A stretch of 64,000 nt of DNA from Candidatus Saccharibacteria bacterium UBA3218 (GTDB lineage: Bacteria > Patescibacteriota > Saccharimonadia > Saccharimonadales > Saccharimonadaceae), in NCBI GenBank assembly GCA_002363125.1, contig DEWE01000008.1, positions 1 through 64,000 of the forward strand. The letters run 5' to 3'. The notes beneath the pieces are model-generated. The model did not search any database. It had not been told where the DNA came from and worked only from the letters and a program-made list of their open reading frames with translations. Shown here piece by piece: positions 24,828-34,589 of this stretch. Every line of letters begins with the position of its first letter. The first letter of the stretch is position 1. The translations under genes and the position numbers were made by a program.

Positions 24828-25472
24828 ATGGACCAAAATCAACAAACCGTAGATAACGATCTACAAAAAGCAATCGACAACATCACTAATAACACTAATA
24901 TAGATCCTGTTTTTTCAGACCCTGTTGCAGCTCCGTCTTCAGTGCCAGAAGGTGATACCGGAGAACTCGACGAAGCAGTCGGGCCATTTCCAGAACCACA
25001 AGTTAATGTCGTTGCTCCTGCTCCAGAGCCAATCGCTCCATTTGAACCTATCAATATACCAGAATTAAATGTCCCAAGCGAAGCTCCTGCTCCAGAACCA
25101 GTAGCCCCAGCTCCTGCTCCAATGCCAGAAGCTCCTGCTCCAGCGCCAACACCAGAACCAATCTCTGAGCCTATCGCCCCAATTCCAGCTCCAGCACCAA
25201 CACCGGAACCAGAAGTCCAACCAATCGGCAATTCTGCGGCAAACCTCAACACCCGTCAAATCAAAGAAGCTGCTCTCCGCGCCCTCGTTCCCCTACTCGA
25301 TTATACTAATATGACTCCTTCCCAAAAGTTCAACATCTGCCGCAACATCTTCGAAGATTTACGTGATTATACAGTCTTAGAGCAAGCTTATCACGCTGCC
25401 TCAGAAATTCCTAACGAAGCAGAGCGCGCAGAAGCACTACTTTATCTAGTAGAGTCTATCGACAAAATGTAA
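24828..25472 (+). CDS. proline/alanine-rich protein with helical C-terminal domain
   Basis: A 214-residue cytoplasmic protein. Residues 35-135 are a Pro-Ala-Glu-rich linker with imperfect APAPEP/APTPEP repeats. Residues 140-214 form a compact helical domain (TRQIKEAALRALVPLLDY...SQKFNICRNIFEDLRDYTVLEQAYHAASEIPNEAERAEALLYLVESIDKM). SD AAAGGTGG precedes ATG. A terminator follows. The function is unknown; an extended linker joining an N-terminal segment to a helical partner-binding domain is the visible design. Confidence 0.78.
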   Translation: MDQNQQTVDNDLQKAIDNITNNTNIDPVFSDPVAAPSSVPEGDTGELDEAVGPFPEPQVNVVAPAPEPIAPFEPINIPELNVPSEAPAPEPVAPAPAPMPEAPAPAPTPEPISEPIAPIPAPAPTPEPEVQPIGNSAANLNTRQIKEAALRALVPLLDYTNMTPSQKFNICRNIFEDLRDYTVLEQAYHAASEIPNEAERAEALLYLVESIDKM

Positions 25473-25486
25473 AATGAAAAACCTCC

Positions 25487-25518
25487 AAAAAAATAACCCC
25501 TCACGGGGTTATTTTTTT
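25487..25518. terminator. bidirectional terminator between the Pro-rich gene and groL
   Basis: A 14-bp perfect stem (AAATAACCCC/GGGGTTATTT plus flanking A/T runs) around a TCAC loop, with T runs on both strands. Confidence 0.92.
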
Positions 25519-27133
25519 AATACATACCACTCATATCTGGAGCAGCCGGCTTTTCTTCTGGTATTTCACAAATTAAAGCTCCCATCGTAATCGCTGTTGC
25601 CGCAATAGAAGTGGCATTTTTTACTGCCTCTTTTGTAACTTTCGCCGGGTCAATCACGCCAGCTTTCTTTAAATCGATCAGACCTTTTTCCGGTTTTACT
25701 ACATCTATACCAAAACCAATTTTGTTAGATTTTTCTGCGTCAGCTAGTAAAGCCTGCGCATTAAGTCCAGCATTTTCCATAATATGTACAAACGGTGTCT
25801 TCAACGCATTTTTAACAATCTTAGCGCCATCATCATTCCCAGAAATTTTGTGGGCTAAATTCACCAGAGTTACACCACCACCGGCCACTATACCTTCAGC
25901 AAGTGCTGCCTTTGTTGCTGCGACCGCATCATCCACACGGAATTTTTTCTCATCAATTTCAGTTTCCGTCGCACCACCGACTTTAATCACTGCAACTTTA
26001 CCAGACAAAGCAGCCGCGCGTTTTTCAAACTCTTCTTTTTCATAATCACTCTTCGCTATATCAGCCTGCGAATTAATCAATTTTATTCTATTGGACACAG
26101 CTTTCGCATCACCAGCACCCTTAATGATTGTTGTCTCATCTTTAGTCGCTATAACTTTTGCCGCTGAACCAAGCACTTCAAAACCGACCTCTTCCAACTT
26201 CAAACCTTTATCGGCCGACACTACCGTAGCGTCTGTCAGAATCGCAATATCTTCCATAATTTCTTTACGACGATCACCAAAGGATGGAGCCTTCAAAACC
26301 AATGAATTGAATACGCCCTTTAGTTTATTGAGCACTAATAATGATAACGCTTCGCCTTCAACCTCTTCTGCAATAATTACCAAATCCTTCTTTCCAGCTT
26401 GAGCGCATTTCTCTAGTAACGGCAAAATATCGCTTGCTGCCGAAATCTTTTTATCAGTAATCAAAACCAAAGGTTTCTCAAAAATAGCTTCCTGACGATT
26501 AACATCAGTTACAAAGAAAGGCGAAGAATAACCCTTATCGTAACTAAATCCTTCCACTATTTCCTCTTCCATCGTGAGACCCTGCCCAGCTTCCACAGTT
26601 ACAACCCCATCCTTACCAATTTTCGAAATCACTTCTGCGATTAATTTACCAATTTCTTCGTCACCAGCCGAAATAGTTGCTACCTCAGCCACCTTTTTAT
26701 CGTCACCTTCAATCTTTTCGGCAATCTTATCGATTTCTGTTACTACTTCTGCGCCGGCTTTTTCAATCCCTCTACGAAGCTCCATCGGATTCACACCAGC
26801 TGCAATTAATTTATTTGCTTCATTCAATATATTATAAGTTAAGACCGTCACCGTCGTAGTACCATCACCAGCTACCTTGTTAAGCTTCTGTGCCGCAGTT
26901 TTTATCAATTTAGCACCTACTGCCTCACCCAAGGCCTCATCTTTATTTGGTAATTCCACAGCTTCAGCTACTGTTACACCATCATGCGTGATCACCGGTG
27001 CACCATATTCTTTTTCAATAATTACATTCTTGCCCTTTGGTCCAAACGTAACCTTCACCGCATCATATAATTGCTTTGCCCCAGAAAGCACTTTTTCACG
27101 CGCTTCTGCTTCATAATAAATTTTTTTCGCCAT
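25517..27133 (-). CDS. groL: chaperonin GroEL
   Basis: A 538-residue chaperonin that folds proteins in an ATP-driven ring with GroES. The hallmark segments are present: AVKVTFGPKGKNVIIEK, VAGDGTTTVTVLTY (ATP site), the GVTLVNLA region and a C-terminal DMSGMY in place of the usual long GGM repeats. It follows groES by 25 nt in one operon controlled by the CIRCE at 27457-27483. Length and sequence are normal for the family. Confidence 0.98.
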   Translation of the reverse strand: MAKKIYYEAEAREKVLSGAKQLYDAVKVTFGPKGKNVIIEKEYGAPVITHDGVTVAEAVELPNKDEALGEAVGAKLIKTAAQKLNKVAGDGTTTVTVLTYNILNEANKLIAAGVNPMELRRGIEKAGAEVVTEIDKIAEKIEGDDKKVAEVATISAGDEEIGKLIAEVISKIGKDGVVTVEAGQGLTMEEEIVEGFSYDKGYSSPFFVTDVNRQEAIFEKPLVLITDKKISAASDILPLLEKCAQAGKKDLVIIAEEVEGEALSLLVLNKLKGVFNSLVLKAPSFGDRRKEIMEDIAILTDATVVSADKGLKLEEVGFEVLGSAAKVIATKDETTIIKGAGDAKAVSNRIKLINSQADIAKSDYEKEEFEKRAAALSGKVAVIKVGGATETEIDEKKFRVDDAVAATKAALAEGIVAGGGVTLVNLAHKISGNDDGAKIVKNALKTPFVHIMENAGLNAQALLADAEKSNKIGFGIDVVKPEKGLIDLKKAGVIDPAKVTKEAVKNATSIAATAITMGALICEIPEEKPAAPDMSGMY

Positions 27134-27158
27134 TATTTTCTCCTTTTATAAAAAAACT

Positions 27159-27413
27159 CTATAAAGTAGCTAATATATCTTCTTCTTTCAAAATAATATA
27201 ATCTTTATCATCCACCTTTATCTCAGTCGTCGAATATTCCTTATAGACAATCTTTTCACCTTTTTTTACCGCTTTTACATCTGGACCTACTGATTCTACT
27301 ACCGCATAAGCTGGTTTTTCTTTAGCCTCTCCCAGCAAAATGCCAGATTTAGTCTTTTCTAAAGGCTTTTCTACTCTTGCCACTACTCTATCTTTCAAAG
27401 GTTTTAATACCAT
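27159..27413 (-). CDS. groES: co-chaperonin GroES
   Basis: An 84-residue GroES that caps the GroEL ring. It starts MVLKPLKDRVVARV and contains the mobile loop (EKTKSGILLGE) and the conserved VVESVGPDV and YKEYSTTEIKVDDKDYIILKEEDILA segments. ATG 27413 is chosen because an AGGAG lies 11 nt upstream; an ATG ten codons earlier overlaps the promoter. The operon promoter and CIRCE lie directly upstream. Confidence 0.97.
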   Translation of the reverse strand: MVLKPLKDRVVARVEKPLEKTKSGILLGEAKEKPAYAVVESVGPDVKAVKKGEKIVYKEYSTTEIKVDDKDYIILKEEDILATL

Positions 27414-27441
27414 ATTTATATTTAACTCCTTTTCTAACCAC

Positions 27442-27483
27442 ATTATAGCACAAAAACTAGCACTGTAAACATACGAGTGCTAA
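27442..27483 (-). promoter_or_regulatory. CIRCE operator and promoter of groES-groEL
   Basis: On the minus strand TTAGCACTC-N9-CAGTGCTAG (27457-27483), a CIRCE with two mismatches in the second arm, followed by an extended -10 box TGCTATAAT (27442-27450). HrcA control is expected, although hrcA is not in the window. Confidence 0.92.
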
Positions 27484-27486
27484 TTT

Positions 27487-28044
27487 TTATTTTGTAATTA
27501 CTATTAATCTGTTTCTCAAAGTCTTTGTTAGATACAATATATCACTAAGCACTCCAGTATAATCATCTGTAAAGTCATTTTTTATCCATTTTTCCACTAT
27601 TCCCAAAACCTCTTTTCTATATACGTCTAGCATTTTTTCGCAATTCTTTGGCAACCGATATTCTATCGCAACCCTTGATTCAATTTTCTTTATCATTTTT
27701 TCAATGGTTTTCATATTGCCCCTACTTAAAACCATCTTAAATATCTCTTTATTTTTCATCATGAAAATCAACATATAAATATAAAGCGTTTTCGTATCCA
27801 CATCTCTCTTCTTTATCAATTTTCCTATTAATCTATAATACTTATCTAAAATATATTTTTCATAATCTGGAATAATTTCATAAACTGTTTTATGATGACG
27901 ATATAAAGTTGAACGAGAAATCTTCGCTCGCCTCGCTATAACTCTGGCTCCCAAAATTTTTTTATTACTAAAAAAGGCTTTTATTATAGCCCTTTCATTT
28001 ATTCTAAATCTTTTGTCTTTTAATTTTTTATCAGTAATACCCAC
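27487..28044 (-). CDS. TetR/AcrR-like transcriptional regulator
   Basis: A 185-residue protein. Residues 15-65 fit a TetR-type helix-turn-helix (INERAIIKAFFSNKK...ARVIARRAKISRSTLYRHHKTVYEII). The rest is an all-helical, basic ligand-binding-like domain (Lys and Ile rich). It ends 4 nt before the groES CIRCE, so it may reach into groES transcription, but no operator of its own is obvious. The target genes are unknown. Confidence 0.8.
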   Translation of the reverse strand: MGITDKKLKDKRFRINERAIIKAFFSNKKILGARVIARRAKISRSTLYRHHKTVYEIIPDYEKYILDKYYRLIGKLIKKRDVDTKTLYIYMLIFMMKNKEIFKMVLSRGNMKTIEKMIKKIESRVAIEYRLPKNCEKMLDVYRKEVLGIVEKWIKNDFTDDYTGVLSDILYLTKTLRNRLIVITK

Positions 28045-28049
28045 TTTTT

Positions 28050-28628
28050 TTATTTTACCATTATTATCGCCAGGCTTTCATATCTCATAAGATTATAGTT
28101 AGTCTTGGCTGCCCACTCATCTACTGCCTTTGCCACTCCAGGCAAAGCCTCATTGGTATAATCGTGGACCATAATCACACCACCAGACGTCATTTTTTTC
28201 TCCACCAACTTCAAACTATCTTTTATAGACTCATATAAATCACCGTCCAGAAAGCTGAATGCTATTTTTTCCGGTAGATCTACGTCTCTAAGGTCCTGAA
28301 ACCAAGCCTTGACAATTTTTGGAAGTGGCAAATTAGCTCTCAAAAATCTATTTTTCACTTCCCTTTTTGAAACTACTAACTCACCTTTCTTAAAATCTCT
28401 TCCTATTTCCGATTCATCTTCAGCGCTTTTTTCCGGTAAACCTTCAAAAGAATCATAGATCCATAATTTTTTATCAGTCCACTGCAAGATTTCCGCAAGC
28501 ATCAAAGAAGTATCGCCTTTATAACAACCAAGTTCCACAAAATCACCGAAGATCGCTAAACAACTCTTAGCGATCTCCAAAATTTTCTTTGTTTCTAATT
28601 CCGAAACCTGATCGTTATGCCAAGCCAT
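28050..28628 (-). CDS. TylF/MycF-like SAM-dependent methyltransferase
   Basis: A 192-residue class I methyltransferase of the TylF (sugar O-methyltransferase) type. Motifs seen: GDFVELGCYKGDTSLMLAE (SAM binding), WIYDSFEGLPE, FSFLDGDLYESIKDSL (metal-binding Asp residues) and VHDYTNEALPGVAKAVDEW. It may methylate a surface sugar made by the glycan locus nearby, but no substrate can be read from the sequence. It overlaps the end of ackA by 14 nt, so the two are probably co-translated. Confidence 0.82.
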   Translation of the reverse strand: MAWHNDQVSELETKKILEIAKSCLAIFGDFVELGCYKGDTSLMLAEILQWTDKKLWIYDSFEGLPEKSAEDESEIGRDFKKGELVVSKREVKNRFLRANLPLPKIVKAWFQDLRDVDLPEKIAFSFLDGDLYESIKDSLKLVEKKMTSGGVIMVHDYTNEALPGVAKAVDEWAAKTNYNLMRYESLAIIMVK

Positions 28629-29811
28629 CTACAAGCTCTGAAGCTTTCTTAATCATATAAGCAGCTTCATTAGTTGGAATAATATAAATTGGCTTGGAGC
28701 CATCCTCAGCTGCGTTTGCATAACCTTTAGACTTATCCAACTTTACGTCATTCTTAATCTTAAAGCCCATAAATTCAAGTTTAGAAATAATTGAACCACG
28801 CACTGGTATAGATCTTTCGCCAATCGTAGCCGTAAATACAATAGCGTCAATTCCACCCATCTTCGCAGCAAATTCACCAATTTTTCCAGCCACACCATCA
28901 ATAAACAAATTATAAGCCGCTGCTGCATCTTCCTTATCTTCTTCAGCACCTGCAATAATTTCGCGCATGTCATTAGAGCCAGCCATCGCCTGTAAACCAG
29001 ATTGCTTATTCATTAATTTAATTGCTTCGGCTGCACCCAATTTTTCGCCAAGCAAAGCTCCAATCGTTGGGTCAATTGATCCAGTACGAGTCGAAGACAT
29101 TAAACCTTCAAGTGGAGTTTCACCCATCGAAGTATAAGCTGGTTTTCCATCAATAAGCGCTGTTACTGAACAGCCAGACCCAAGATGACAAACTACCATC
29201 TTTTTCTCAAGCAAACCTAACTCCGGAATTCTACCCATCATATAACCATAAGAAGCGCCGTGAGCACCCCAACGACCAAGATCAAACTCTTCAATTATTT
29301 CTTTTGGCAAAGCATACTCCGTATCTTTACGAGAATCACGAGTCAAAGCCTCGGAATCAGACATTACAATTACTGGCACACCTTCAAAAGTCTCACGTGC
29401 ATTTTTGATACCACGCTCTGTACCTGGCACGTGTAAAGGATTCGTCACCCGAACTTTTTCAAGTTCACGCATAGTTTCGTCATCTACGATATGATTTTGA
29501 GAGAAATATTTTCCGGCTGCCACCACACGCACCAAAATACCATCGAGCGGATGAGCATCATTAATAAATCCTTCTTTCTCAAAAATTGCTTTGGCTTCCT
29601 TGAAAGCTACATCTAGAGAATCCCATTTCTTATCTACAACTTCCTCCGAGCCATCAGCACGCGTAATTGTACAGATGAATTTCTTTTTGCCGTCCTCTTC
29701 GATCCCCTCAAAGTAAAGCGAGCAAACTTCATCTTCGCCTTCATAAAGCGAGAACTTCTCTGAACTTGACCCCGAATTCAAAACCAAAAAAATTTTTGTA
29801 ATATTTGTCAT
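28615..29811 (-). CDS. ackA: acetate kinase
   Basis: A 398-residue acetokinase converting acetyl phosphate and ADP to acetate and ATP. The family signatures are present: LVLNSGSSSEKFSLY at the N-terminus, H in the MVVCHLGSGCSVTALIDGKPA motif and STRTGSIDPT. It has its own promoter (TGTTATAAT at 29832-29840) and SD AAAGGAG. In energy-poor symbionts this enzyme is a common substrate-level ATP source. No pta gene is adjacent. Confidence 0.95.
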   Translation of the reverse strand: MTNITKIFLVLNSGSSSEKFSLYEGEDEVCSLYFEGIEEDGKKKFICTITRADGSEEVVDKKWDSLDVAFKEAKAIFEKEGFINDAHPLDGILVRVVAAGKYFSQNHIVDDETMRELEKVRVTNPLHVPGTERGIKNARETFEGVPVIVMSDSEALTRDSRKDTEYALPKEIIEEFDLGRWGAHGASYGYMMGRIPELGLLEKKMVVCHLGSGCSVTALIDGKPAYTSMGETPLEGLMSSTRTGSIDPTIGALLGEKLGAAEAIKLMNKQSGLQAMAGSNDMREIIAGAEEDKEDAAAAYNLFIDGVAGKIGEFAAKMGGIDAIVFTATIGERSIPVRGSIISKLEFMGFKIKNDVKLDKSKGYANAAEDGSKPIYIIPTNEAAYMIKKASELVDGLA

Positions 29812-29831
29812 AAAAAATACTCCTTTCTGCT

Positions 29832-29840
29832 ATTATAACA
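29832..29840 (-). promoter_or_regulatory. extended -10 promoter of ackA
   Basis: TGTTATAAT on the minus strand, 20 nt before ATG 29811, followed by AAAGGAG. Confidence 0.65.
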
Positions 29841-29849
29841 TATAGATAC

Positions 29850-29918
29850 TGTAATATTGTTTTCGAGACACGCTCAAGGGCGCTCGCCCAAGCTTACGGT
29901 CTCGAAAACAACATTACA
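29850..29918 (-). repeat. large inverted repeat between uvrA and ackA
   Basis: Left arm 29850-29869 and right arm 29899-29918 pair over 20 positions with one mismatch. The loop holds a further GGGC/GCCC pair. The right arm contains the uvrA stop codon. No T tract follows on the minus strand, so it is not a standard terminator, though it may end or stabilise the uvrA transcript. Confidence 0.75.
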
Positions 29919-32793
29919 ATATTTCTTTGAGATACTCACCAGTTGGGGTATCTGCTTTTTTTGCTAAATCTTCCGGCGTGCCTTCGGCACAAACCCTACC
30001 ACCTTTCAAACCACCTTCCGGACCCATGTCTATCACCCAGTCAGCCGACTTTATCACATGCAAATTGTGCTCAATAATAATCATAGAATTCCCCCCGTCC
30101 ACCAATTTATTTAAGATCGCAAGTAACCTCTTTACGTCATCGGTATGAAGCCCTGTCGTCGGTTCATCCAAAATATACAAAGTCTTCCCAGTAGAACGAC
30201 GCGCTAACTCCGTGGCAAGTTTAATTCTCTGAGCTTCGCCTCCTGAAAAAGTCGTCGCCGGTTGACCAAGCCTAATATATCCAAGCCCCACTTCTTGGAT
30301 CGTACGCAATTTACCAACTATCGACGGAATATTCTTGAAAAATTCCACTGCTTCGTCAATCGTCATATCAAGCACCTCAGAAATATCTTTACCCTTGTAT
30401 TTTATTTCTAGCGCTTCGGAATTATATCTTCGCCCATGGCACTTTGGACAAGTTACATATACATCTGGCAAAAAATGCATTTCAATTTTATTCACGCCAT
30501 CACCCTGACAATTCTCACAACGTCCGCCCTTCACATTAAATGAAAATCTGCCAGCTTTATACCCTCTAATCTCTGCTTCCGGTTGCCCCGCAAAAAGTTC
30601 CCGTATCTGTGTAAATACACCAGTATAGGTAGCGGGGTTACTCCTCGGCGTTCGTCCAATCGGCGATTGGTCTATCACAATCACTTTATTAATATTTTCA
30701 ATTCCGTCAATCCTTTCGTGTGTACCAGCCACTGTCTGCGCTCTATGAAGTCGCGCCAAAAGCTCATTCGCCAAAATACTATTCACTAATGTAGATTTTC
30801 CAGAACCAGACACACCAGACACTACCGTCATTACGCCAAGCGGAAAATGTACATCAATATTTTTTAAATTATTTTCACGTGCACCAACTACCACTAATTC
30901 TTGTCCACGTTTCGCCTTGCGTCGTTTTTTTGGCACCGGTATCGTCAATTCGCCAGACAAATACTTACCAGTAATTGAATTCGGATTTTTCATAATTTCC
31001 TCTGGTGTACCAGCCGCCACCAAAAGTCCACCCTTGGCGCCAGCGCCCGGACCAATATCTATAATATAATCACTCTCACGCATTGTATCTTCATCGTGCT
31101 CAACTACCAATACTGTATTTTTTAAATCACGCAAATGTTTCAATGTGCCAATTAATTTATAATTATCCCTTTGATGTAAGCCAATTGATGGTTCGTCCAG
31201 TACGTAAAGCACGCCTTGAAGCCCAGACCCAATTTGAGTCGCCAAACGAATTCTCTGTGCTTCACCACCCGAAAGTGTATTTGCCGCCCTTCCAAGCTCG
31301 AGATATCCTAGCCCCACATCCTGCATGAATTTCACTCGTTCACGAATCTCTTTAAGAATCGGTTTTGCAATTATTTCTTCTTCCTCAGTAAAACCAAGAT
31401 CTTGATTCAATACTTCAAGCGTAGCATCCACATCCAAATTGCACATATCCACAATATTAAGATCGTGCACGGTTACAGCAAGTACAGCTGGTTTTAGTCT
31501 TGCGCCATGACAAGTCTGACATTCCCTCACACGCATAAATCTTTCGATATCATGCTTCATAAATTCCGAAATCTTCGGATCATTATAACGTCTTTCCAAA
31601 GTCGGTATTACGCCCTCATAAGTTGTTTGATAAACTGTCCCATCAGCAAAACGTCCTGAACCACTAATTTTCATTTCATATTTTTCATCACCTGTACCAT
31701 ATAAAATAATATTTTTTACGTCCTCAGACAATTCACCGATCGGAGTATAAACATTAAATCCATGTTTCATACCAACCTGTATTAATCTTTTCAACCACCA
31801 AGAGTCCTGTCCTACCCGATTAAATGGTCTAATGCCACCTTCGGCAATCGTAAGATTATTATTAAACACTAATCCCGGATCAATTTCCATTCTGGATCCA
31901 AGCCCAGTACAAGTCGGACAAGCCCCTTCTGGAGCGTTAAAAGAAAATAGTCTTGGCGAAAGTTCCGGAATTAGTTCATCTGGATGATCCGGACAAGCAT
32001 ATCTTTGTGAATAAGTTAGAACTTCTGTATTATCCGCCACAATATTTTTTTCACCCACAGCCGTAGATCTATCATTAATTTTGAGAAGCTGGATAATTCC
32101 TTGCCCCATTTCCAGTGCCTGTTCTATAGAACCAGCGATCCTCGCCTTAAGCTCTGGATTCAATACAAATCTATCTACAACAATTTCTATATTATGTCGT
32201 TCATTCTTATTAAGTTCTGGAAATTCATCCAAAGCATAAATAATTCCATCTACCCTTACTCTCGAAAACCCTTTCGCAGAATATTGCTCTGGAATATGTA
32301 AAAATTCACCTTTTTTGGAGGAGACTATAGGAGCAAGCAACATCAACTTTGAACCTAACGGCAATTTCATTACCTCATTCACGATATCCTCAGAAGTGCG
32401 TCTACTTACTTCTTTATGACAAATTGGACAATGTGGCACGCCAACACGCGCAAACAGCAAACGCATATAGTCGTATACTTCTGTCACTGTTGCCACCGTA
32501 GAACGTGGATTACGCGAAGTGGACTTTTGATCTATAGAAATCGCCGGAGAAAGTCCAGTTATGGAATCTACATCCGGTTTATCCATAATTCCAAGAAACA
32601 TTCTTGCATAAGAAGATAAAGATTCCACGTATCGCCTCTGTCCTTCAGCATACACAGTATCAAAAGCCAACGAAGACTTTCCCGAACCAGAAAGCCCAGT
32701 AATAATTACAAGCTTATCTCGCGGAATATCTACGTTTATATCCTTAAGATTATTTTGTCTTGCGCCTCTAATTCTTATGCAATTATCTTCCAT
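29914..32793 (-). CDS. uvrA: excinuclease ABC subunit A
   Basis: A 959-residue UvrA that scans DNA for lesions in nucleotide-excision repair. Two ABC ATPase modules are visible: Walker [10 protein letters not shown] near residue 35 and GVSGSGKST in the second half, with signature motifs LSGGEAQR and FSGGEAQR. Zinc-binding CxxC sets are present (CPICHKE, CPTCTG, CENCQG, CPKCHG). The length matches the family. The -10 box TATAAT ends 11 nt before ATG. No uvrB or uvrC is in the window. Confidence 0.98.
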   Translation of the reverse strand: MEDNCIRIRGARQNNLKDINVDIPRDKLVIITGLSGSGKSSLAFDTVYAEGQRRYVESLSSYARMFLGIMDKPDVDSITGLSPAISIDQKSTSRNPRSTVATVTEVYDYMRLLFARVGVPHCPICHKEVSRRTSEDIVNEVMKLPLGSKLMLLAPIVSSKKGEFLHIPEQYSAKGFSRVRVDGIIYALDEFPELNKNERHNIEIVVDRFVLNPELKARIAGSIEQALEMGQGIIQLLKINDRSTAVGEKNIVADNTEVLTYSQRYACPDHPDELIPELSPRLFSFNAPEGACPTCTGLGSRMEIDPGLVFNNNLTIAEGGIRPFNRVGQDSWWLKRLIQVGMKHGFNVYTPIGELSEDVKNIILYGTGDEKYEMKISGSGRFADGTVYQTTYEGVIPTLERRYNDPKISEFMKHDIERFMRVRECQTCHGARLKPAVLAVTVHDLNIVDMCNLDVDATLEVLNQDLGFTEEEEIIAKPILKEIRERVKFMQDVGLGYLELGRAANTLSGGEAQRIRLATQIGSGLQGVLYVLDEPSIGLHQRDNYKLIGTLKHLRDLKNTVLVVEHDEDTMRESDYIIDIGPGAGAKGGLLVAAGTPEEIMKNPNSITGKYLSGELTIPVPKKRRKAKRGQELVVVGARENNLKNIDVHFPLGVMTVVSGVSGSGKSTLVNSILANELLARLHRAQTVAGTHERIDGIENINKVIVIDQSPIGRTPRSNPATYTGVFTQIRELFAGQPEAEIRGYKAGRFSFNVKGGRCENCQGDGVNKIEMHFLPDVYVTCPKCHGRRYNSEALEIKYKGKDISEVLDMTIDEAVEFFKNIPSIVGKLRTIQEVGLGYIRLGQPATTFSGGEAQRIKLATELARRSTGKTLYILDEPTTGLHTDDVKRLLAILNKLVDGGNSMIIIEHNLHVIKSADWVIDMGPEGGLKGGRVCAEGTPEDLAKKADTPTGEYLKEIL

Positions 32794-32819
32794 AAACGGC
32801 GTATATTATACATCAAAAA

Positions 32820-33608
32820 TCAATTTTTGTCCATGGTAAGGCTATTCACAAAATCTCTATAACAAACAAAATCACAACCGTATTTTTTTAGCTCCCCTAT
32901 CACATACTTTAGTCTCAGCACTAACTTATCACCACTATTGTTTTTTATATAGCCTGGCACTATATCAAAAGATGCTAAATTCGCAAATTCCCAAGGATGA
33001 AAATACGTCGCAAAGTATCCCGTCTTTTTTAACGACATTTTCACACCAGCCATATAAATTTTTAATGGGAACAAATGCAATGCTAGCCAAAAGAGCGGAA
33101 CTCTTACAAATGTCGCCACCGAAGTAGGAATCTCAACAATTCCTTCCTTTTTAAATGGCTTTCTTGGCACGTCTAAATGATTGTATCTACCAGGAATAAA
33201 AGCAGGGTTCACGCTAGAATCATATTCGTAACCATTTGCAACCAATTCCTCATAGTTTATCTTTTGCATCCTCGGTTGACGATATCCAAAAACTTTCACA
33301 CCAGCGACTTTTTCTACCATTTTTTTCGAATTTTTAATATCCGTTCTTTCTGGCTTAAAATGGTCCACTCCATGACAGGCCACCTCATGCCCATCTTTTA
33401 TCATTCTCTTAATTAGTTCTGGACGATTTTTAGCAAAATTTCCCGTACAAAAAAATGTAGCTTTCACTTTCATTTTTTTACATAAGTCTAAAATCTTCTC
33501 TAAACCCTCAGCTGATACTTTCACTCCCTCTTCAAGCGAAATATCCCCACCTCGTTCCCTAGGCATATCGAATTCTTCTACGTCAAAGCTGAGTAATACT
33601 TTCTTCAT
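32820..33608 (-). CDS. polysaccharide deacetylase (carbohydrate esterase 4)
   Basis: A 262-residue protein of the NodB/CE4 fold. [10 protein letters not shown] carries the catalytic and metal-binding Asp pair, [15 protein letters not shown] is the H-x-x-x-H metal site, and [13 protein letters not shown] carries the final His. It has no clear signal peptide. It overlaps the upstream glycosyltransferase by 4 nt (ATGA), so the pair probably acts on the same lipid-linked sugar, for example removing an acetyl group from an undecaprenyl-linked amino sugar (inference). Confidence 0.87.
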   Translation of the reverse strand: MKKVLLSFDVEEFDMPRERGGDISLEEGVKVSAEGLEKILDLCKKMKVKATFFCTGNFAKNRPELIKRMIKDGHEVACHGVDHFKPERTDIKNSKKMVEKVAGVKVFGYRQPRMQKINYEELVANGYEYDSSVNPAFIPGRYNHLDVPRKPFKKEGIVEIPTSVATFVRVPLFWLALHLFPLKIYMAGVKMSLKKTGYFATYFHPWEFANLASFDIVPGYIKNNSGDKLVLRLKYVIGELKKYGCDFVCYRDFVNSLTMDKN

Positions 33609-34552
33609 TTTTTATCATCAATTCCAAACGACTTCTTTTTATCAATTATATATAGTGGTCTTCCCTTAGCCTCAATATGAATCTGCGAAATATAGATTGC
33701 TGTAATCGCTTGCGATACCAATACCAGCCCTACCAAAAACGAAACAAATACACTCATCGCTACCGCCCCACTCCAATCCAAGCCAAGCGGATCACCCATT
33801 ATATATTGTTGTATTAAAATAAAAAGTCCCAAAAATAACGACACAATAGTAATAAACACACCAATATAACCAAAAACTATCAACGGCGTCCTAGACGATG
33901 ACACCAAACTATCTATAGTTAAACTTGTTAACTTTTTAAAACTATATGTTGGTTTACCACCAATCCTATTTTTTGTGTGCACTTTCACATAAGTCTGTGG
34001 CACGCCCATCCAATCTATTAATCCCCTAGCCAAACGATTCCTTTCTGTAAATTTATTAAATTCATCTGCCACCGTACGATCAATCAGCCTGAAATCCATA
34101 GCCCCCACTACCACTTTCTTGTTGCCAAACATCTTCATCATCGCATAATATACTCTCGATCCCAACTTATGCTTCGTCGTGTTTTCGTCACGCACCGCAG
34201 TTACTATCGCTGCACCATTTTCCCATTTTTCCACCATTTTTTCTATCATTTCCACTGGGTGCTGGCCGTCCGCGTCAATCAAAATAACAGCATCACCTTT
34301 TGCATTCTTTATTCCAGCCGTCAAAGCAACCTCTTTGCCAAAATTTCTCACAAACGAGACTAGTTTCAAATTATTGATTTTACATTCTTTTATCTTTTCT
34401 AACGTTTTATCCTCTGACCCATCGTTCACTAAAATTATTTCTGTATTATAGGACAATTTCGAACACGCAGGACAAAGTTGTTCCGTCAAAAAACTTTTTA
34501 TTCCAGCCTCTTCATTATAGACTGGCACCACCACAGAAATAACCCTTTTCAT
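33605..34552 (-). CDS. GtrB/DPM1-type family 2 glycosyltransferase with two membrane helices
   Basis: A 315-residue glycosyltransferase. The GT-A domain has VVPVYNEEAGI, the metal-binding DADGQHP and the product-binding RNRLARGLIDW. Two membrane helices lie at about 225-285. Such enzymes load a sugar onto undecaprenyl phosphate. It is coupled to a deacetylase and divergent from a GtrA-containing protein (a proposed flippase), which together look like a lipid-linked sugar module. TATAAT (34560-34565) ends 7 nt before ATG, predicting a leaderless mRNA. Confidence 0.9.
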   Translation of the reverse strand: MKRVISVVVPVYNEEAGIKSFLTEQLCPACSKLSYNTEIILVNDGSEDKTLEKIKECKINNLKLVSFVRNFGKEVALTAGIKNAKGDAVILIDADGQHPVEMIEKMVEKWENGAAIVTAVRDENTTKHKLGSRVYYAMMKMFGNKKVVVGAMDFRLIDRTVADEFNKFTERNRLARGLIDWMGVPQTYVKVHTKNRIGGKPTYSFKKLTSLTIDSLVSSSRTPLIVFGYIGVFITIVSLFLGLFILIQQYIMGDPLGLDWSGAVAMSVFVSFLVGLVLVSQAITAIYISQIHIEAKGRPLYIIDKKKSFGIDDKK

Positions 34553-34559
34553 ACAATAT

Positions 34560-34583
34560 ATTATAGCACGCTCATGTTATAAT
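34560..34583. promoter_or_regulatory. back-to-back leaderless promoters
   Basis: Two extended -10 elements, TGCTATAAT read on the minus strand (34560-34568) and TGTTATAAT on the plus strand (34575-34583), share a 37-bp intergenic gap. They end 7 nt and 6 nt from their start codons. Confidence 0.75.
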
Positions 34584-34589
34584 TAACTG

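Noticed and set aside
24839..25252. 137-residue Gly/Ala-rich minus-strand ORF
   Set aside because: Antisense of the Pro-Ala repeat region of the plus-strand gene at 24828-25472.
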